Position numbers and translations under genes: made by a program | From: Adineta steineri | Lineage: Eukaryota > Rotifera > Eurotatoria > Adinetida > Adinetidae | DNA length: 64,000 nt | Assembly: GCA_905250115.1 (NCBI GenBank) | Contig: CAJNOI010000054.1 | Coordinates: 62,001-126,000 of the forward strand | Direction: 5' to 3' | The notes under the pieces: model-generated | Database searches by the model: none | What the model was told of the DNA's origin: nothing | The model's input: the letters and a program-made list of their open reading frames with translations, nothing else | Part shown: positions 11,380 through 22,682 of the stretch, piece after piece | Layout of the letters: every line of letters starts with the position of its first letter | How positions within the stretch are numbered: the stretch's first letter is position 1

Positions 11380-13680
11380 ACATGAATTTATCTGATTAGA
11401 TTTAAAAAAGAAATATTAACGTATGTTGAGTATATTAATAAGTATGTTATACTTTGTCATGCAAAAAAAAAGCGAATTTAACTATTGTCTTTGCGTAATG
11501 AATAAATGTCAATTGATTTAAAAGAACATTATCGAGAGCTTTTTAAATATGTTCTCGAAATAACGAGTACATAAAAATTCTTTTAAAATTGTTGATTATG
11601 TATTTACAATCTATTCTTTTTGTATACTTATAGGTAAATTGAAGATGAATGCAAATTAATGAATACCATATCATTTGTCGCCTCCTTCCGACACACTATA
11701 TTGGAAATTCAATGCCAATGCCTTAATGAGGATGAAGCATATGATTACAATGCGGAGAGTCCTAAACCCGAGAGAACTAAGCCAAAACGATGACAACAAC
11801 TTTTTAACTCAGTAATTCTTTTAAAATATTTCCTAAAAAAGATCATATATCAATCACTAAATAGTTTTTCTCGTTCGTGGTTGAGGTTATGTCGATCATG
11901 CGTACAAAATCCAAGTTTAAAAATATATTAATTATATCTTTGATGTTAATAGAATTGATGAACTATATTCTACGTTCTTACAATAAATGTTACAATAAAA
12001 ATAAAAATTAGACAATTCTATTTTAAACATCGAATCATTAATATTTGTTAAGTGCAGCTTTTTTTTTAATGAAAAAATTAATTCTTCTCATATGATTAAT
12101 CATATTCATATTATTTGACATATAAAGAAATAGACATCAATAATTATTGGATGACAACTTCGATTTTCTATTAGTTACAAGAAATTAAATACGCCTACAG
12201 ATTATGATTTATCTTTCAAATGTCAAATTACGTAGTATAATTGACATATTTTCGCAAATTATTCATCGTCTGTTTCGTGGAAATTATAGAATGAGAAATT
12301 TCTCATTAATGATAACAATGTAAAATTATTTCTATGCCACTTGATTTTTAATTTGACAGTTAAATTGTAAACATGACTATTTATGGCAACTGTCTTCGTC
12401 AAATAGTAATTATGTTTTTCAGCTACTGATTTCTAAAATAAGAATAAAATCTTATTGATATGTTGAGTCTATCAAAACAAAAAGAATGGTCACCCACGCT
12501 AGAAAAATCTCATTTTACATGCAATAAAGATGTCAGATTTTATTTTGAAATAATAGATAAGTCAGATCAACCTTTATTCGATAGAAAAACATGCAATGTT
12601 TTTATTATGTGTATTATTTCCGTGTAAGCCAGTGAATCTTAAAAAAAAGGAAATTTTATGACATTCGAAAAGACACCTGTAATGTATCATAGAGTGCATT
12701 TTGTTCCCTTTTTTAAATAGAAGAAAAATCAATGTCAGATTTTTTCTGAATAGAATGTATCAAGCGAAATTCTCTTTAAATAAAACGAGAATAATAATAT
12801 ATTCAAGCTAATCTTACAGATTATCGTTAGTTTGATAGATTCAATGTATCCTTTTGAGGAACGTTATTTTCTAAGAAGCAATCATTATATGATGTATTAT
12901 TTATTTACAAGGGTATATCTGATAAAAAAGAATTTTCATTATTATTCGATTAATTTAGTAATATATTCAAATAACTGTACTACCTGTAATGAAGATTAAT
13001 TACATGAAAAAATGCCATAAGTTTTATAAATAGATTAACTAAATAAAGCTTGTCATAGGGAGTATTTACGATGTTCATTCATATATAATTAATAAATAAA
13101 ATATACGGTCTAATAAATATAAATAATTTATGAAAAAAAAAGAGATCCATTAACACTTGAGAAGTTAGAATTTTCTTTCTACTGAATAATAATCATATAT
13201 AACTGGTTTTTACATGTGTGAAAAAATTATTAACTAATATTCTCGATTTTTATATACAATGACGTAAATATCGTCGACTTTTTTTAAGTATAGAACGACA
13301 TATTATTATTATTATTATTATACGACATATATGTTCAATTGAATGAAATGAAAAAGAAACCAATTTCATTTTATGCTACAATGCTTTTTGAATTAGAAAT
13401 AGCGTTGGTCGACGTCATCATTAGGTACTCTTATTACTATTATTAAAAAATAAGAAGAAAACTAGCTACAATCAGTTGAACAGAAGAGCATCATAGAAAT
13501 GATAGCGTGCAAAACTGAAGAGATAGACAACAATAAGAAAAGGCGAGAAAGAGAGAAAATATTTTTTTTCTTCTTGCTTATTTATTTCTATAGCTAGAGT
13601 TTGTAATGACACACATCACATCTCTTCTTTCGAATAAAAAGAAAGACGATCGATCTCATGTCTTGTCAATTAGTAAAATA
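11380..13680. other. Intergenic; one short coding-like fragment
   Basis: Mostly unfeatured AT-rich DNA. At about 11641-11791 a locally GC-richer frame without stops contains FRHTILEIQCQCLNEDEAYD and ends at a TGA. It may be a terminal exon or a gene fragment, but no partner exon was found. An (ATT)n microsatellite lies near 13300. Confidence 0.35.
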
Positions 13681-13687
13681 TGTTAAG

Positions 13688-13764
13688 ACTATATAAGAAA
13701 ATCTCATCTTGTCTTTCTTTGTTAAGTCATATTTCTATAATCGAAGACACATTCTTAGTTATTG
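13688..13764 (+). promoter_or_regulatory. Candidate promoter and 5'UTR exon of the 15680 GPCR
   Basis: A TATA-like CTATATAAG at 13689-13697 is followed about 65 nt later by a good splice donor (TTATTG|GTAAGTAG, cut after 13764). The GPCR at 15680 has a strong acceptor (TTTTAG at 15668-15673) 6 nt before its ATG. A 1.9-kb 5'UTR intron would join the two. This is inference from motif placement only. Confidence 0.25.
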
Positions 13765-15667
13765 GTAAGTAGATGATTATTTTTTTTATGTAAAAACTCA
13801 TGAAATAAAAAATTTTACCTAACTGAAAAAACAAGATCTGTTTTATATCAATCACGAGAATTGAATGTTTTTCATGTTTATGTAAATTTATCGAAATAAA
13901 TCATTTTATATTCATATCACATAAGCAATTGTGAATATATTTATGTAAAAGTAAATGTTTTTGTCTTTTGTTTTCTACACTTAATAACATAATATTCTTT
14001 GATTCGTTACAATTGAGTAATTTCGTACACTTAAGAATGTACTTTATTGATAGGTTTAAGGATTATTTTACGTACTAGAATGATTAACCTTTTTCTTTTT
14101 TACGTGTAAATTGTTTTTGTTCTTATTTTAGAATATAGATTTTTATAGAATTGAAAAGACATTTCAAATCACACTATCTATATATATTAGTACGTACTTC
14201 AATCAAGTCAGACAGGTAGCGTGAGATGTCTGTATCACATTAAAATGTCGAATCAAATTTAACGTATTCTTCCTATAATAGTATATCAAATTCCACTAGA
14301 TAAGATCTTTATATGATACATCTTTACATTTGACAATGTATATAATTATGCTAAATGATGGTGTGTTTTTGATATAGTTGAGCGGAGCGTTATTGTTTAT
14401 CCTCCTGCATAGTAGAAAAATAAATAGTTGAACGTGACAATTTACTCAAGTGCGTTTCTGAATTCGTCGACAAAAGCGACGCATTCTGTCCCTCACATTC
14501 AATGACAGAATCATTATTGAAGTTGTGTATAATTTAAAGAAGTACTCTCATTTCCGTCATGTTTTTCTTTGTTCCTAAAGTTTTAATATTTAATTATTAG
14601 ATGACTGAGTAAATATCTTTAGTTGTCTTTTCTTTTTTTTTCTTGTCACATCCAATACAGTCGTTGATTAATAAAAAAAAAATAATTTTTTCTTTTTTAT
14701 TGCTTTATAAATCTCATTAGTTTCTTATTCGATAAAAATTTTTCATCTTACTCATATTCAGTTTTCTTCTTTTTATATGACAGTAAAATTAAAAACACAG
14801 TCTGATTGATTCAAGGCCTTTCTTTCTATAGTTATTATCTATGAACGTTTTCATGATAAAGATTGGAAGTTTGTGTTAATCCTCTGAACAATTTTCCGAG
14901 GCCTTCAGTGAAGTAGAAAGCACGAAAATATTACTTCTAATTAGATAACAAGGTAGGTAGTCAGTCAACTATTCTATAGCAAAATAGACTACCTAATTCC
15001 TTTATACATATTCTATGAAAAGTAAGGTTGTTAAACTTTAATTTAATTAATATTTAGTCAAGATTTGTTTTTAATAATTAACTATATATAATAAATATCA
15101 GAAAAAAATAATGCCTATAGCTAACGCTCCTATCTAAAAGAGTACAATTTCCTTTTCCTGTTTTTTTTCCCATTTATTCATGACATATCTGTATATAAAC
15201 AATTAGTTTATTTAGTAAATATTCATTTTTATCAGTATTATATAGTTAGTTTTGTACACAAGTTTTTTTTCATTATTATCCGAAGTAGTACAATGAAAAT
15301 ATTGTAATTAAAAATGTAGGAGATTTTTCATGTTCTTTGTTTTAGAACAATGAGTTGAATAGTTTAATAGAATTTCTTTTCTGCATTAAATATAGAAAAT
15401 ATTTCAGCCAAATTAAACATAAATCTGTTTCTCTTCAATAATAAATTCTAATTATATTATTCAATTGTCTAGTCTGATATTGATGCATATAATTAATATT
15501 CAACTTTTATCTCTCGAGATATGACTTGACCTAAATCAGGTCAAATCAACTTGTTTTCTTTAATTCTCTATAGACTTCGTATTCTACTATAAAAAAAAGT
15601 GTCGTCATTCATTCATAGAGTTAAATAGAACTTCAAATGGTATCTAGTAAAATCGTTTTTTGTTCTG
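13765..15667. other. Putative 5'UTR intron / upstream region
   Basis: No coding exon recognised. The sequence is AT-rich with poly-T runs, and nothing is repeated elsewhere that I can see. Confidence 0.4.
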
Positions 15668-15679
15668 TTTTAGATAAAT

Positions 15680-16762
15680 ATGAATAATTCATTAGCATAT
15701 TCACATGTAAATCTAACTCGATGGGTATCAAGTATTGTATCACCAATAATCTTATTAGGTTGTGCTATTGGCAATATAGTTTCATTTTTTGTTCTTATAC
15801 GACCACGTCTTCGTAAACAAACAACATCAATTTATTTAGCTGTTTTATGCGTTGTTGAATTGGGCACTTGTTACACAGGTTTATTACGACAATTTCTAAT
15901 TGATGCATTTAATCTTGATATACGTTTAATAAATTCATTTACATGTCGTACACATATTTATTTTACATATGTATTTGCTCGTTTAGCACCATTATTATTA
16001 GCACTTGTTACATTACAACGTTATTTATATGTTAGTCAACTTGCTCTATGTTCATTAAGATCAACCTGTATACAAATATTTTGTTGTATTTTATTTGTTT
16101 GTTTAGCTGAATTTCATTTATTTTTATATTATGACTATACACATTCAGATACGCGACCACGAGGTCAAAATATACCATTTGAATGTACTGTTGATAAAAT
16201 CCGTCATAATCAATATTATAAATTTCGAGATGAAATCTATCCAAAAATAACACTTATTGCGTATACAATAATTCCATTAACAATAATTATACTTGGTAAT
16301 GCATTACTTGTACGTACAGTACGACAAGCATCAAAACGATCACAATCAACAACAAATAAAAAACGTTCAGTAACAAGAATGTTATATGCTGTTAGTATAC
16401 TTTACACAGTTTTAACATCACCAGCATCAATATTTCTTGCAATAGCACCAGCAAATATTCAATTAAAATCATGGTTTCGTATTAGTTGGACAGTATTACG
16501 TTTATTATTTTATTTATGTCATTCAGTTAATTTTATTTTATTTTGTGCAAGTGGAACTTTTTTTCGACAAGAACTTGTTGCGTTTCTTAATTCATTATAT
16601 TTTTGTCGTTCAATTTATCCAAGCGAAACAATTCAATATGAAAATAGATTTTTAAATAATAATAGTGTACGACATAGAACTAGTTCAACACGTTCGAATC
16701 GTAAACAAGATCAAAATTTTCATGAACACAAACATACAGAAAATACACTTATTGTTTCATAA
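15680..16762 (+). CDS. Rhodopsin-like GPCR, single exon
   Basis: An uninterrupted 360-residue frame. The N-terminus carries sequons (MNNSLAYSHVNLTR). TM1 holds GCAIGNIVSFFVLI, TM2 IYLAVLCVVELGTC, and TM3 LAPLLLALVTLQRYLYV, where QRYLYV stands in the DRY position. TM4 lies around residues 130-150. TM5 is IAYTIIPLTIIILGNALL with its proline, TM6 follows RSVTRMLYAVSILYTVLTSP, and TM7 is YLCHSVNFILFCASGTFFRQE, where NFILF replaces NPxxY. A single Cys at the top of TM3 (TCR) and one in ECL2 (FECTV) can form the usual disulfide. It belongs to the same broad peptide-receptor type as the 5168 gene but is not a close copy and has no intron in the CDS. A splice acceptor directly precedes the start codon. 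The 3' end lies 37 nt from the first assembly gap. Confidence 0.9.
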   Translation: MNNSLAYSHVNLTRWVSSIVSPIILLGCAIGNIVSFFVLIRPRLRKQTTSIYLAVLCVVELGTCYTGLLRQFLIDAFNLDIRLINSFTCRTHIYFTYVFARLAPLLLALVTLQRYLYVSQLALCSLRSTCIQIFCCILFVCLAEFHLFLYYDYTHSDTRPRGQNIPFECTVDKIRHNQYYKFRDEIYPKITLIAYTIIPLTIIILGNALLVRTVRQASKRSQSTTNKKRSVTRMLYAVSILYTVLTSPASIFLAIAPANIQLKSWFRISWTVLRLLFYLCHSVNFILFCASGTFFRQELVAFLNSLYFCRSIYPSETIQYENRFLNNNSVRHRTSSTRSNRKQDQNFHEHKHTENTLIVS

Positions 16763-16799
16763 TGCGCATATATGTTTCTTTTCTTAAATATTAGCTTTA

Positions 16800-16899
16800 N
16801 NNNNNNNNNNNNNNNNNNNNNNNNNNNNNNNNNNNNNNNNNNNNNNNNNNNNNNNNNNNNNNNNNNNNNNNNNNNNNNNNNNNNNNNNNNNNNNNNNNN
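16800..16899. other. Assembly gap (100 N)
   Basis: Exactly 100 N, the usual placeholder for a gap of unknown size. It abuts a long palindrome. Confidence 0.98.
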
Positions 16900-17113
16900 T
16901 TTTTTTCTATATAATTTCTAGTTTTTGAACGTGAAAGCGACAAAAAAATCCAGTTTTTTTAGCGTTAAAATGCACTGCTTTCAGATTGCAGAAAACTACA
17001 GAAGTAAAAGTACGTTTTAACGCTTAAAACTGGATTTTTTTATCGCTTTCACGTTCAAAAACTAGAAATTATATGAAAAAAACGCCAAAAATCGATAAAA
17101 CGGCGTTTTTTTT
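16900..17113. repeat. Long palindrome plus second hairpin at the gap edge
   Basis: The left arm (16900-16970) contains TTTCTAGTTTTTGAACGTGA, AAAGCGA and AAATCCAGTTTT. The right arm (17012-17080) carries their near-perfect reverse complements, with a loop of about 40 nt. The left arm begins right at the last N, so the element probably extends into the gap. A second hairpin follows: AAAAAAACGCC (17076-17086) against GGCGTTTTTTTT (17102-17113). This looks like the end of a foldback or DNA-transposon element. Confidence 0.7.
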
Positions 17114-17299
17114 CGAGCATGAACGAAATACAATCGCGGTTCCCGATTGAGCGTTTAAACGCGTTTCTCCAAATTCTTGTCTCCTTGGGAATTGATATAA
17201 TTCAATATATTTTCTGGAGATGTGTGAGAATAGAAAAGTTCTCTTTGAATGGCATACTTTTATTTCTGTACATTTCAAGATTAGCCTATTGCAACTGAA

Positions 17300-17580
17300 T
17301 CAAAATAGATTGTTATATCAATTATTTGCTATTGTGATATAAAAAGCGACAGAAGAATTAGATAATTCAGGAAATATTATTTTTCAAGATGATCAAGAAC
17401 AGAAATAAAGGATGCAAGGGACTTTGAACATCTTCTTATTGAATGAAGAAATTGTGCTACAAAATTAGCTAATGTCTAGACCATCGAAAACGTTTGAGAT
17501 GCATTGAAAGAAAAACAATCCGGAAATGAGCATAGAAATATTAAAGAATGAAAAGCGAAATAAATCTATTGTTTCTTTAT
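17300..17580 (+). pseudogene. Eroded coding fragment, family unknown
   Basis: Two overlapping frames read like protein but are broken by stops and a frameshift near 17395. The first contains RLLYQLFAIVI and KATEELDNSGNIIFQDDQEQ. The second contains KDARDFEHLLIE, RNCATKLANV and DALKEKQSGNEHRNIKE. In-frame TGA and TAG codons are again one transition from sense codons. No family is recognised; the composition suggests a helical or coiled-coil protein. Confidence 0.3.
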
Positions 17581-18550
17581 ATCAATGAATGATGGATAAA
17601 ATACTAACATAATTAAAATTAGTAAACTAGCAAAGCAGTAATCAACGATATGTACATTAATGAACCTTTTTTGCTATTTATTTAATTTTCGCTCATTTTA
17701 TTTGTATAGATGATAATCAAAATAGTTGGACAACTATTTAAAAAGATATTAAGAATGACGAATTTTAAAGTAAAATGTATCTATATATATATTGATCGTA
17801 ATTGAGACTGAATAAATAGATGACCTATATTTCCATTTTGTTGTCATCGATCGATTTATTTATTTATCATATGGATGTTTATATATTCAATATAATAAAT
17901 GCAATTATGTTGTTTCGAAATAATAATTGAATCAACTTACAAGCGACATTGTTTTCAGTAATAGATATGGAGAAGAATAAAGGTCATGAGCTAAAAATGA
18001 TCTAGATTTGTTAGTTACATATATAATTCAAACAACGTCTACTACTATACTAATTAGAAGTTAAAAATAAACAGTTAAAGTTCATAGAAGCATTATATCA
18101 ACACTGATAAGATGTTTTTCTGTGTAGGCTTAACAATATATACAAATAATTGTGTTCATTCTCTTGAGGTAGATACCGGAAAAGAAAGTAATTTTTTGTA
18201 TATGAGATGCTATTAACAAACCAACAATACACTCTTCTGCATTCAAACACTATTAGTCATCATTTGTTGATGGAAGAAAAAATATTTGAAAATTTTTAGC
18301 TTTTCAATGTCATATATACTTAACATTTAATAAATTTGTTTTTGCGATGATGCTTCAAATTACAGCATAAAATAAAACTAAATACATAAGAGAGAAAAAA
18401 CGTTATACGGGTACTTATGCCGCTGCGTAAAAATGAAGTCTCATCATTTTTATATTGGGTTTCTCCGTGTGCTGTCGGTATTATTTTTTCAAAGGAGAGA
18501 AAAAACATTCGAATACCAAAATATTATATTGACTTACAATTATATTTACC
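17581..18550. other. Intergenic, upstream of the small membrane protein
   Basis: AT-rich, no exon or repeat recognised. A 62-codon minus frame at 18320-18508 has no support. Confidence 0.5.
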
Positions 18551-18880
18551 ATGTCTTCCGCAAACTTCTATGTAACAAATAGTAGAATAACAACTGGTGC
18601 TATTATTGCAGTCGCAGTGGGTTCAGTTGCTGGTCTTGCTATTCTAATTGCAACGATTGTAGGTATCGTATGTATTGTAAGACATTCAAATCGTTCAAGA
18701 AATGGTACATCACGTGAAGTGACTTTACAGCCATCACAACCAAATCAGTATCCTCAGGTATGGCCAAATCAATATCAAACAAATTCAGTTGGTATAACAA
18801 ACTATCCACTAATATATCCAGCAGGGGCTGTACCCTATACAGCTCCGACAATGAATTATGCTAAACCAACTGTTATGTGA
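18551..18880 (+). CDS. Small single-pass membrane protein
   Basis: 109 residues. A short N-terminus (MSSANFYVTNSRI) precedes one long hydrophobic helix at about residues 15-44, rich in Ala/Val/Ile/Gly (GAIIAVAVGSVAGLAILIAT). A basic stop-transfer segment (RHSNRSR) follows, then a Pro/Gln/Tyr-rich tail (QPNQYPQVWPNQYQ, AVPYTAP). There is no cleavable signal; the helix itself probably serves as a signal-anchor. Codon use matches the real genes of the window and the stop is followed by a poly-T stretch. The tail resembles the proline/tyrosine-rich tails of Shisa- or WBP1-like adaptors, but the cysteine-rich ectodomain of those families is missing, so no family is assigned. Upstream exons cannot be excluded. 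Confidence 0.55.
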   Translation: MSSANFYVTNSRITTGAIIAVAVGSVAGLAILIATIVGIVCIVRHSNRSRNGTSREVTLQPSQPNQYPQVWPNQYQTNSVGITNYPLIYPAGAVPYTAPTMNYAKPTVM

Positions 18881-21020
18881 TTTTTTTTGTTGACAATTAA
18901 GTACACATTAACCAAATGATAAAAATTTCTGAATAAACGTTTTGGATTTTGGTATAAGCATAAATTGAAAATTTTTATCAAATATAATAGAGAAAACTTT
19001 GAAATTTATCCTGTTTTATGAACATATTTAATACTGATGATTGAGTAGAAAAAAAACAAGCATTAAAATTGTTTTTCTTAATATATATATAAAAGGAAAT
19101 GAAACAAATAAAATACATCTACGTCATCTAGTTTTATTTAGTCAACAATACAAGTCAGTATTATATGTCTTGGGCTTAATAAATTTATTGACTGTCATCC
19201 ATAAAATAAATCTAAAGTATACAACTATATTTTCTTCTTATCTTGAGAGTAAGCTAGATAAAATCGGTCACTTTTATTTGTTTCATTCGAGGAATTTATT
19301 CATAGTCGCAAGACTTTGCTCTAAGATCATGGAATATAAAATTCTATGCTTTATCCTGCCATGATCTTATGTGTTAAATTGAAAAACAAAAATAGTATTT
19401 ATCTACCAAAGAATGAATTCTTGCCATGTTTTCAAAATCTTTTCTTTAAAATAATTCGTCTAAATCTACGAGATGTGCACTAAAAGAAGTAGAATTTTCA
19501 CTGAAACTGATTAAATAAGTTTTGTAGAGAAAACAAATTCTCTATCGAATAATCTTCGAAAGAAGTCTTGAAACTATGATTGAATTCGTCAAACAAAAGT
19601 GTTCAATTTTATCTGGTCCATTCGTTATATAACAATCAAATTATATGTAAATAATGTAGTAATATAAAAGTAAAATAGAGAATAGAAAATAGTTAAAGTA
19701 TTAGCACATTGACAATATAATCCTTTACTAATTGAGATTTTAATGTATGATAAATTCTTGATATTTTTTAAATGAATAAAACTCATTAAATATTTTGACA
19801 ATAATCCATGTTTACCCTTCCGGACCGGTTTTTCAAAGGAAACAGTTTACTAGTAAAAGCTTATCATATTTTCCATGATCTTATGCATACCAATTGATCT
19901 TTCACTGTAAACTCATTTATTTTTGTCTATTTTTAAAGGCAACCTTTTAGACGGTGTTAAAAACATATAGTAATATAATACTGAATTTGCTTTTTAGATT
20001 AGACGGTATATTATTTTTTGTATTCACGACATCAATATTGATCTGAAGTAAAAGATTACCAGCGAAAGTTGACAAAAAATTCTTTCTCTCTAACTCAAAT
20101 AATTTCTATCCGTTCTACTAATTATATTATTCATACATATAACTTAGCAAAAATAAAGGGAGCGTGTTCTTTTGAACTGATCAATATACTACTTATTTTC
20201 ATACTAGATATCATCATACATAGTAATTAATTTACTCGTTTTATTTCCATTGACATACGATATCGATTCAAAATTCACTAATTTGTATTTTCATTAAATC
20301 TTTACTAATAGTAGAAGACGGATTGAGATGAAATATAAATTTAACAATAACAATATTTACTCAAGAGTATAATTTATCACAGATAAAATGATAAGAAGAT
20401 ACCTGTTAGTGTTCAATTATAAAATGTATTTCATTTTGCCTTGAAGCTTTCATCGTATTTGTAATCAAGTTGTTTTCATGAATTCTTTATTTATATATAT
20501 ATATATATCGATTTATTATATGAGTGAAGTCTTATTTAAAAAAATTCTCATCTACATTAAGATTACTTTTATCAAGCTTTTCATATAGAGATTCATTGAA
20601 TAGTTTATTAATTTCTATAAATAATCATACGATGTTTAAATGAACATTTTCGAACTTCAATATATAACGTCCGTTTAATAATGATTACTTATTAAATTCT
20701 AACAAACGACAGTTTCTGGATATAATCAAAATGTTTGATAATAAATTATAAGACTACCTGTTCTCTAACACGATAAATAATTCTTTTTTATTTTTAGTAA
20801 CATAAGGAAAATGTCAAAATTAAAGTATTAATAAGATTTATAAAGGATTAATCAAAATTTATTGTGTCAATAACTTCAGATGTTAACGAATTTCTACAAA
20901 ATAATTTGATTTGTATATGAATATTTTTTTGTGTTATTAAAGAAAGATAGGATGTTTTTTTTTTCTTTTGAAATTTTTTAATTAACAAATAAAATATTAT
21001 TACAAGAGATGTTTTCAATT
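18881..21020. other. Intergenic, nothing convincing
   Basis: The open frame 19041-19364 (107 codons) lacks any domain and has atypical codon use. A small hairpin TAAGATCATGG...CCATGATCTTA lies at about 19322-19367. A (TA)n run lies near 20490. Confidence 0.5.
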
Positions 21021-22682
21021 TCAAGTGTCCCAAGCTGAACGTGTAGTAAATAAATGATTAGATGAATCAGCACTATTATTTACAATAGGCGTTGGAACAG
21101 TTGTCCATGATGTAACATTTGTACCATTTGTCATTGATGTTGTTATTATTGTTGTTGCTGTTGTGGTTGTTGTTGTTGTTGTTTCAGATGATTCACATGA
21201 TGTTTCATGTGGTGATTGTCGATTTTCAGTTCCACTACTACTACCATCACCACTTATACTATTAACAGTAAAATTTCTTGGAAATATTCTTCTATCTAAT
21301 TGTTTTAAATAATCTTGAAAACGTTTTTCCATTATTGGATAATGTTGATGTTGTAATGGTATAACAGGAAATAAACGATGTATTCGATGTGTTGCTTCAG
21401 TTAATGATAATTGTTCATCAGCTACCATTAAATATTGTATAGCAATAACAGCTAATGGAGAATTTGATGATAATTCAAAACCATAGATAAGTATACGTTT
21501 TTTTTCTTGTTGAGCTTTCGATATAAAACGATTAACAGCTGAGAATAGTTGTCCTAATTGTGTACGACTTAATTCTCGTATTTTACTGTTACTTAAATTA
21601 TTATGATCGGATATTGTTGTTGATGTTGTTGAAATAAATGGTTGATCGAATTCAAGTGTTAAAGTACAACGTGAATGTGTATGACCACAATGACATGGAA
21701 GACGAGCACCAACATTGGCTTTACGTGCTAATTCATTAGGTCTCATATTTGTTGCATCAATAAGATAATCAATAGATAGTTTACATAATTGTCTTTCATT
21801 TTGTAAGGCACGTATTGAACCTAATAAAATGTCATCGGAAAGAAAAACAATTGGAATTGTTGGAGATGCTGGATTATTATCATTGATAATATTTGATTTA
21901 GCTAATGATTGTGAACGTCTTGGTGTATCACGACGTGGTTGTGGACGAAATTCTTTACCTAAATTTAAATATATATTTAATAAAATTAATTTTATTTTTG
22001 TTCTCCTTACCAAGACATTCGGAAGTAGTTATAAATACAGTTGGAACTTGTTGTGTTGTAAGTATAGATTTTGAGCGTACATTTGTTGGTGATATTGATG
22101 GACAAGATGGATTCCGTCGTTGACTAGATGTTAATGTACGTGCTGAATCAAGATCCCATTCATTATCACATGCAAATGGTTTTGCTGGTAAGGAAACAGC
22201 TGTTATGGGTCGATTTTGTGGTAAACGCATTGAACTTGTAACATCTGTACTTAATCGACTAGGACGTTGATGATACGGTGGATTACTGTTATTAGTTCCT
22301 AATGCTGATGTATGTCGACGAGTAGGTCCGGATGAAACACGATGAACAGAACGATCACTATTATTTTGTTGTTTTTGTCTTTGATATAAATCATCATTAT
22401 CATCATCTGATGATGATGTTGTTACGACATCTTGAACATTTAAATCACTTATTGATGCGCCTTCAATACGCACAGTTACTGTTGATGGATCAGCCACTGT
22501 TGACGATGTTATACTAGATAAATATATCTTTTTCTTTTATAAATCAATTTATTTTATATATATATATATTGAAATATATTTGCTACATTTCTTTTTTCTT
22601 CACTCGACATAGGTTTTCTTTTCTCTTCTTGTTTTTTTTTATATACTCACCTTGGAGAACGACGAATCACACTATGCATCAT
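21021..22682 (-). CDS. Dual-specificity phosphatase-like pseudophosphatase
   Basis: Three exons on the minus strand (22651-22682, 22011-22513, 21021-21958) give 490 aa starting MMHSVIRRSPS. Residues 1-190 are a disordered Ser/Thr/Arg/Asn-rich region. At about 195-360 there is a cysteine-phosphatase-like fold: PIVFLSDDILLGSIRALQNE resembles the IYLGS start of DSP domains, LSIDYLIDATN matches the ITHVLNVT strand, and SLTEATHRIHRLFP matches the helix after the P-loop. The catalytic HCxAGxSRS loop is replaced by a segment reading ILIYGFELSSNSPLAVIAIQ, with no catalytic Cys and no P-loop Arg. The protein should therefore bind rather than dephosphorylate, as STYX-type pseudophosphatases do. A Cys/His cluster (LPCHCGHTHSRC) sits mid-domain. 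The tail is Thr-rich. Family placement rests on pattern, not on a search. Confidence 0.7.

Noticed and set aside
19041-19364. 107-codon open frame
   Set aside because: No start context, domain or homologous pattern; a frame this long is possible by chance.
21829-22517. Plus-strand open frames opposite the pseudophosphatase gene
   Set aside because: They are antisense shadows of well-supported minus-strand exons.
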